Assembly: GCF_002362315.1 (NCBI RefSeq)
Contig: NZ_MTZV01000004.1
Coordinates: forward strand, 1,240,001-1,304,000
DNA: 64,000 nt
Reading direction: 5' to 3'
Source: Paraburkholderia acidicola
GTDB lineage: Bacteria > Pseudomonadota > Gammaproteobacteria > Burkholderiales > Burkholderiaceae
A model generated the notes under the pieces. The model had not been told where the DNA came from, made no database searches, and was given only the letters and a program-made list of their open reading frames with translations. This document shows, in pieces, positions 60,110 to 64,000 of the stretch (position 1 is its first letter; the number at the start of each line of letters is the position of its first letter). Made by a program: the position numbers and the translations under genes.

Positions 60110-61231
60110 ATGGAATACAGTCCGCCGCCCCTATTCAAGCAAGGTCCATCGGCACTCGCCCGGCTGATCTTCTTCGTCGTGCTCGCGCTCGCACTGCTCA
60201 TTTCCGACGCGCGCTTCAAGACGCTCGAAATCGTCCGCGGTGTGCTCGGCGCGGGCCTGTATCCGCTGCAGCGCGCGGCGCTTGTGCCGCGCGACCTGTT
60301 CATGGGCGCCGCCGATCTCGCCGTCACGAGCGCCACGTTGCGCGCCGAAAACACGAAGCTGCGCGAGCGCAATCTGCAACTATCGCAACAAGCCAATCAA
60401 TCGGCACTGCTCGGCGCGGAGAACGCGCACCTGCGCAGCCTGCTGCAACTGTCGCAGCGCGCGACCATCCAGTCGATTCCCGCCGAAATCCAGTACGACA
60501 CCAGCGACCCCTTCACGCAGAAAGTCGTGATCGGCCGCGGTTCGCAGCAGGGCATCCAGAACGGCTCGCCGGTCGTCAACGAAGACGGCGTGATCGGCCA
60601 GATCACGCGCGTGTTCCCGCTGCAGGCCGAAGTCACCCTGCTCACCGATAAGGACCAGGCCGTGCCCGTGCAGATCGTGCGGACCGGGCTGCGCAGCGTG
60701 ATCTACGGGACGCCGAAGGGCGACTCGCTCGATCTGCGCTTCGTGCCAATCAGCGCCGATGTGCAGACCGGCGATGAACTCGTCACGAGCGGTCTCGACG
60801 GTGTCTATCCGCCGGGGCTGCCGGTAGCGAAGGTCGTGCGGGTTGACAAGCAGGCCGATACGGCATTCGCACGCGTCGTCTGCGTGCCGGTCGCGCCGGT
60901 GCGCGGTGCGCGCCAGCTGCTCGTGCTGCACTATCAGAACGATGTGCCTCCGCGGCCGGAAGAAGCGGAATCGGCAGCCGATTCCGCGAAAGCGGCGAAG
61001 GCGAAGAAGCCTGCGGCGGACAAGGCAGGCGCGAAGGGCGCGGACAAGGCTGCTGAAAAGGGTTCGGAAAAAACCGCGGACAAACCCGCTGAGAAGCCTG
61101 CGGCGAAATCCGCTGAAAAACCCGCGGCGAAACCCGCCGGCAAAGAGCCCGCTCATAGCACCCGGCCCACTGCGCCCGCCGCCCCCGTGAAACCCGCCAC
61201 ACCAGCCGCCGGCCAGGGGGCGAACCCATGA
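60110..61231 (+). CDS. mreC: Rod shape-determining protein MreC, with long Lys/Ala/Pro-rich tail
   Basis: 373 residues. A single membrane helix (LIFFVVLALALLISDARF) is followed by a coiled coil (about 70-105) and a beta-barrel domain (SDPFTQKVVIGRGSQQGIQNGSPVVNEDGVIGQI, then GDELVTSGLDGVYPPGLPVAKV). This is the periplasmic MreC core of about 285 residues. The last about 90 residues are a repetitive Ala/Lys/Pro/Glu tail, much longer than in E. coli MreC. It links MreB to PBP2 in the periplasm. The mreD ATG overlaps its stop. Confidence 0.96.
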   Translation: MEYSPPPLFKQGPSALARLIFFVVLALALLISDARFKTLEIVRGVLGAGLYPLQRAALVPRDLFMGAADLAVTSATLRAENTKLRERNLQLSQQANQSALLGAENAHLRSLLQLSQRATIQSIPAEIQYDTSDPFTQKVVIGRGSQQGIQNGSPVVNEDGVIGQITRVFPLQAEVTLLTDKDQAVPVQIVRTGLRSVIYGTPKGDSLDLRFVPISADVQTGDELVTSGLDGVYPPGLPVAKVVRVDKQADTAFARVVCVPVAPVRGARQLLVLHYQNDVPPRPEEAESAADSAKAAKAKKPAADKAGAKGADKAAEKGSEKTADKPAEKPAAKSAEKPAAKPAGKEPAHSTRPTAPAAPVKPATPAAGQGANP

Positions 61232-61740
61232 ACCGCCCGCAATACATCCTGCAGCCGGTCAATCCGTATTTCATCGCGTTCAGCCTGGCCGCTGCGTTCC
61301 TGCTGAACCTGATGCCCTGGGGCCGTCTGATCGGCATACCCGACTTCGTCGCACTGGTGCTGCTGTTCTGGAACGTCCACCAGCCGCGCAAGGTCGGCAT
61401 GGGCATCGCGTTCCTGCTCGGCCTGCTGATGGACGTCCACAACGCGAGCCTGCTCGGCGAGCACGCGCTGGCCTATACGCTGCTGTCGTATGGTGCGATC
61501 ACGATCCATCGGCGGGTGCTGTGGATGTCGCTCGGCGTGCAGGCATTCGCCGTGATGCCGCTGTTCGTGATCGCGCAGATCGTGCCGTTCGTGATCCGGC
61601 TTCTGGCCGGCGCGGCGTTTCCGGGCTGGGGCTATCTGATCGACGGGTTCGTCGAAGCGGTGCTGTGGCCGCTCGCCAGCGTGATACTGCTGATGCCGCA
61701 ACGCCGTCCGGCCGATCCGGACGACACGCGTCCTATCTAG
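61228..61740 (+). CDS. mreD: Rod shape-determining protein MreD
   Basis: 170 residues with about five membrane helices. It begins MNRPQYILQPVNPYFIAFSLAAAFLLNLMPWGR and contains DFVALVLLFWNVHQPRKVGMGIAFLLGLLMDVHNASLLGEHALAYTLLSY, the MreD signature region. It partners MreC in the elongasome. Translation is coupled to mreC by the ATGA at 61228. It is followed after 136 bp by mrdA. Confidence 0.95.
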   Translation: MNRPQYILQPVNPYFIAFSLAAAFLLNLMPWGRLIGIPDFVALVLLFWNVHQPRKVGMGIAFLLGLLMDVHNASLLGEHALAYTLLSYGAITIHRRVLWMSLGVQAFAVMPLFVIAQIVPFVIRLLAGAAFPGWGYLIDGFVEAVLWPLASVILLMPQRRPADPDDTRPI

Positions 61741-61876
61741 TCCAGCGCTCACCGGGACCGCCCTTGAACCTCGTTGCATCCCGCCGGCCCGGTCCGCGCA
61801 CGTTATCTCTTCCGGTTCGCGGCCCGCGGGTTCGCGCACCTCGTGACGGCCGCCAGACGGCCCTGTTTGCCATCGC

Positions 61877-64000
61877 ATGACCGAATTCAAGGACACCCAG
61901 CAGCAGCTCTCGAAGTTCCGCCTGCGCGTCGCGGCGGCGGGTCTGTTCGTGTTCGTCTGCTTCGGGTTGATCACGTTCCGCTTCCTGTACCTGCAGGTGT
62001 GGCACTACAGCAAGTACTCGCTGCAGGCCGACGAAAACCGCATCTCGGTGGCGCCGATCGTGCCGAACCGCGGCATCATCACCGACCGCAACGGTGTCGT
62101 ACTCGCGAAGAACTACTCGGCGTACACGCTCGAAATCACACCATCGAAGCTCAACGACACGCTCGACAACGTGATCGACAGTCTCGCCACCGTCATCTCT
62201 ATCGATGCGCGCGACCGGCGCCGCTTCAAGAAGCTGCAGGAAGACTCGAAGAATTTCGAAAGCCTGCCGATCCGCACCCGTCTCACCGACGACGAAGTCG
62301 CGCGCTTCACCGCGCAGCGCTTCCGCTTTCCCGGCGTCGAGGTGCGCGCGCGGCTGTTCCGCCAGTACCCGCTCGGGCCGACCGCCGCGCACGTGATCGG
62401 CTACATCGGCCGGATCTCGCAGCGCGACCAGGACCGCATCGACGACGCCAGCGATCAGAACAACAGCGATCCCGAGCACTACGACGCGCGCCTCGACGCG
62501 AACAACTACAAGGGCACCGACTACATCGGCAAGATCGGCGTCGAGCAGAGTTACGAAACCGAACTGCACGGGCAGACCGGTTTCGAGGAAGTCGAGGTGA
62601 CCGCGGGCGGCCGGCCGGTACGCACGCTGTCGCGCACCCAGGCCACGCCGGGCAACAATCTCGTGCTGTCGATCGACATCGGTTTGCAGCAGGTCGCCGA
62701 GCAGGCATTCGCCGGCCGGCGCGGCGCGCTCGTCGCGATCGAACCGGCCACCGGCGACGTGCTCGCGTTCGTCTCGGCACCGAGCTTCGATCCAAACTCG
62801 TTTGTCGACGGGATCGACCAGCAGACCTGGGACGACCTCAACAACTCGCCCGACCATCCGCTCCTGAACCGGCCGCTGCACGGCACCTATCCACCGGGTT
62901 CGACCTACAAGCCGTTCATGGCGCTCGCCGCGCTGGCGCTGCACAAGCGCACACCGGGCTGGGGCTTCCAGGATCCGGGCTACTACACGTTCGGCGGTCA
63001 CACGTTCCGCAACGACGTGCGCTCCGGTCAGGGCTGGGTCGACATGAACCGCGCGATCGTCGTGTCGAACGACACCTACTTCTACATGCTCGCGCACGAC
63101 CTCGGCGTCAACGCGATCGCCAATTTCATGAAGCCGTGGGGTTTTGGGCAAATCACCGGTATCGACATCGCCGGTGAAGCGCGCGGCATCCTGCCGTCGA
63201 CCGAATGGAAGCGCAAGGCCTACCGCAAACCGGAACAGCAACGCTGGTACGAAGGCGAAACGATCAGCCTCGGCATCGGTCAGGGCTACAACTCGTTCAC
63301 GATCCTGCAACTGGCTCATGCGGTCGCGACGCTCGCCAACAACGGCGTGCTGATGAAGCCTCACCTCGTGAAGGAAATCGAAAATCCGATCACTCGCGAT
63401 ACGCATCTGACCGTGCCCAAAGACGACGGTCGCATCAACGTGCCGCAATCGGACATCGATATCATCAAGCGCGCGCTGGTCGGTGTGGTGACCGGCGGCA
63501 CGGCATCGAAGCTGTTTATCGGCGCACCGTATCAGGCAGCGGGCAAGACCGGTACGGCCCAGGTCTATTCGCTGCAGGGCGCGAACTACAAGGGCCATGC
63601 GATCCCCGAGCGGCTGCGCGACCACGCGCTCTTTACCGCATTCGCGCCGGCGGACAATCCGAAGATCGCAGTAGCCTTGATCGTCGAAAACGGCGGCTGG
63701 GGCGCCGAAGCGGCCGGTCCGATCGCGCGCAAGGTGCTCGACTTCTATCTGGTCGACCGGCAGAAGCCGGGTGCCGAAGCCGCAGCCGTCGCAGCGGCGG
63801 CCTCGGCCACTGAAGATGCTTCCGCGCCTGTCATAGGCGGCGCATCGGCGCCCGTCAAAGCTGCGCTGCCGGTTCCTGTTGCGACGGGCTTTACCGCTTT
63901 GCCGGAGCCGGGTGCGGCCTCTGCGCCTGGTGCGGCATCGACAGCGGTGACCGCTTCGGCAGTGGAAGCGCCAGCTACCCCTTCAAGTGCAACTCCGGAT
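61877..64000 (+). CDS. mrdA: Penicillin-binding protein 2 (MrdA), 3' end cut by window edge
   Basis: 708 codons are present and the frame is open at base 64000. One membrane helix (VAAAGLFVFVCFGLITFRFLYLQV) is followed by the PBP dimer domain (APIVPNRGIITDRNGVVLAKN) and the transpeptidase domain with SxxK PPGSTYKPF (Ser342), SxN IVVSNDTYF and KTG AAGKTGTAQ. After the catalytic domain the chain continues with about 75 Ala/Pro/Ser-rich residues. It cross-links peptidoglycan during elongation and is the target of mecillinam-type beta-lactams. rodA is expected next but lies outside. Confidence 0.96.
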   Translation, partial: MTEFKDTQQQLSKFRLRVAAAGLFVFVCFGLITFRFLYLQVWHYSKYSLQADENRISVAPIVPNRGIITDRNGVVLAKNYSAYTLEITPSKLNDTLDNVIDSLATVISIDARDRRRFKKLQEDSKNFESLPIRTRLTDDEVARFTAQRFRFPGVEVRARLFRQYPLGPTAAHVIGYIGRISQRDQDRIDDASDQNNSDPEHYDARLDANNYKGTDYIGKIGVEQSYETELHGQTGFEEVEVTAGGRPVRTLSRTQATPGNNLVLSIDIGLQQVAEQAFAGRRGALVAIEPATGDVLAFVSAPSFDPNSFVDGIDQQTWDDLNNSPDHPLLNRPLHGTYPPGSTYKPFMALAALALHKRTPGWGFQDPGYYTFGGHTFRNDVRSGQGWVDMNRAIVVSNDTYFYMLAHDLGVNAIANFMKPWGFGQITGIDIAGEARGILPSTEWKRKAYRKPEQQRWYEGETISLGIGQGYNSFTILQLAHAVATLANNGVLMKPHLVKEIENPITRDTHLTVPKDDGRINVPQSDIDIIKRALVGVVTGGTASKLFIGAPYQAAGKTGTAQVYSLQGANYKGHAIPERLRDHALFTAFAPADNPKIAVALIVENGGWGAEAAGPIARKVLDFYLVDRQKPGAEAAAVAAAASATEDASAPVIGGASAPVKAALPVPVATGFTALPEPGAASAPGAASTAVTASAVEAPATPSSATPD

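Noticed and set aside
61733..63625. 630-residue minus-strand frame opposite mrdA
   Set aside because: It is antisense to the PBP2 catalytic domain; its composition is that of a reverse-frame artefact and there is no ribosome-binding site.
1..64000. tRNA or rRNA genes, insertion sequences, phage or integrative-element boundaries
   Set aside because: I looked for tRNA-like termini, transposase motifs, integrases other than XerC, and flanking direct repeats. None could be supported.

Overview
The window is high-GC DNA with a gene order and protein set typical of a main chromosome of the Burkholderia / Paraburkholderia / Caballeronia group (Betaproteobacteria). This rests on recognisable family sequences (RegBA-type redox two-component system, MetX-MetW, C-minus DksA, HslVU with a short propeptide, GatCAB, MreBCD-MrdA) and on betaproteobacterial TAxAAT-type -10 boxes. 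I see no phage, insertion sequence, CRISPR array, rRNA or tRNA.

The left half (1-33 kb) is a mosaic of metabolic and transport genes. It runs: a truncated FAD oxidoreductase of the LhgO type and an orphan AAA+ ATPase (both minus strand); a small secreted protein and an EEP-family hydrolase; then a sugar locus made of a mutarotase-like epimerase (minus), a LacI regulator and a YtfQ-YtfR-YtfT-YjfF-like ABC importer. AT-rich inverted repeats sit in the two promoter regions of that locus. Next come a LysE exporter, ferredoxin-NADP reductase, a soluble NarL-type two-component pair, an amino-acid permease, a CoxG-XdhC pair, a PepSY membrane protein with a likely Fur box upstream, the SrkA kinase, a complete RND efflux operon, an MFS transporter, a fatty-acid desaturase, an aldo/keto reductase, two very small membrane proteins and a PhyH-type dioxygenase.

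The right half (33-64 kb) is core genome. It contains metK (with a long structured leader) divergent from an lpxL-type acyltransferase, then dapF, a DUF484 gene, xerC, rlmI, a histidine-rich COG0523 GTPase, dksA, hslVU, regBA (minus), a small CWC zinc-ribbon protein, argB, a HAD pyrimidine 5'-nucleotidase, slmA, metX-metW, ampG, an M48 protease, xth, ppk2 and gatBAC (minus), and mreBCD-mrdA, which runs off the right edge.

Several sets of genes work together. MetX-MetW (first committed step of methionine synthesis) lies behind a clear SAM-II-type riboswitch, and MetK makes the SAM that would switch it off. MreB, MreC, MreD and PBP2 form the cell-elongation machinery, next to AmpG muropeptide recycling and DapF, which supplies meso-diaminopimelate. 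SlmA and XerC act in division-site placement and chromosome dimer resolution. The sequence-level points most worth following up are the SAM-II element with its extra inserted hairpin, the paired LacI operators, the metK leader, the Fur box, and the palindromes upstream of the RND pump and the two-component system.
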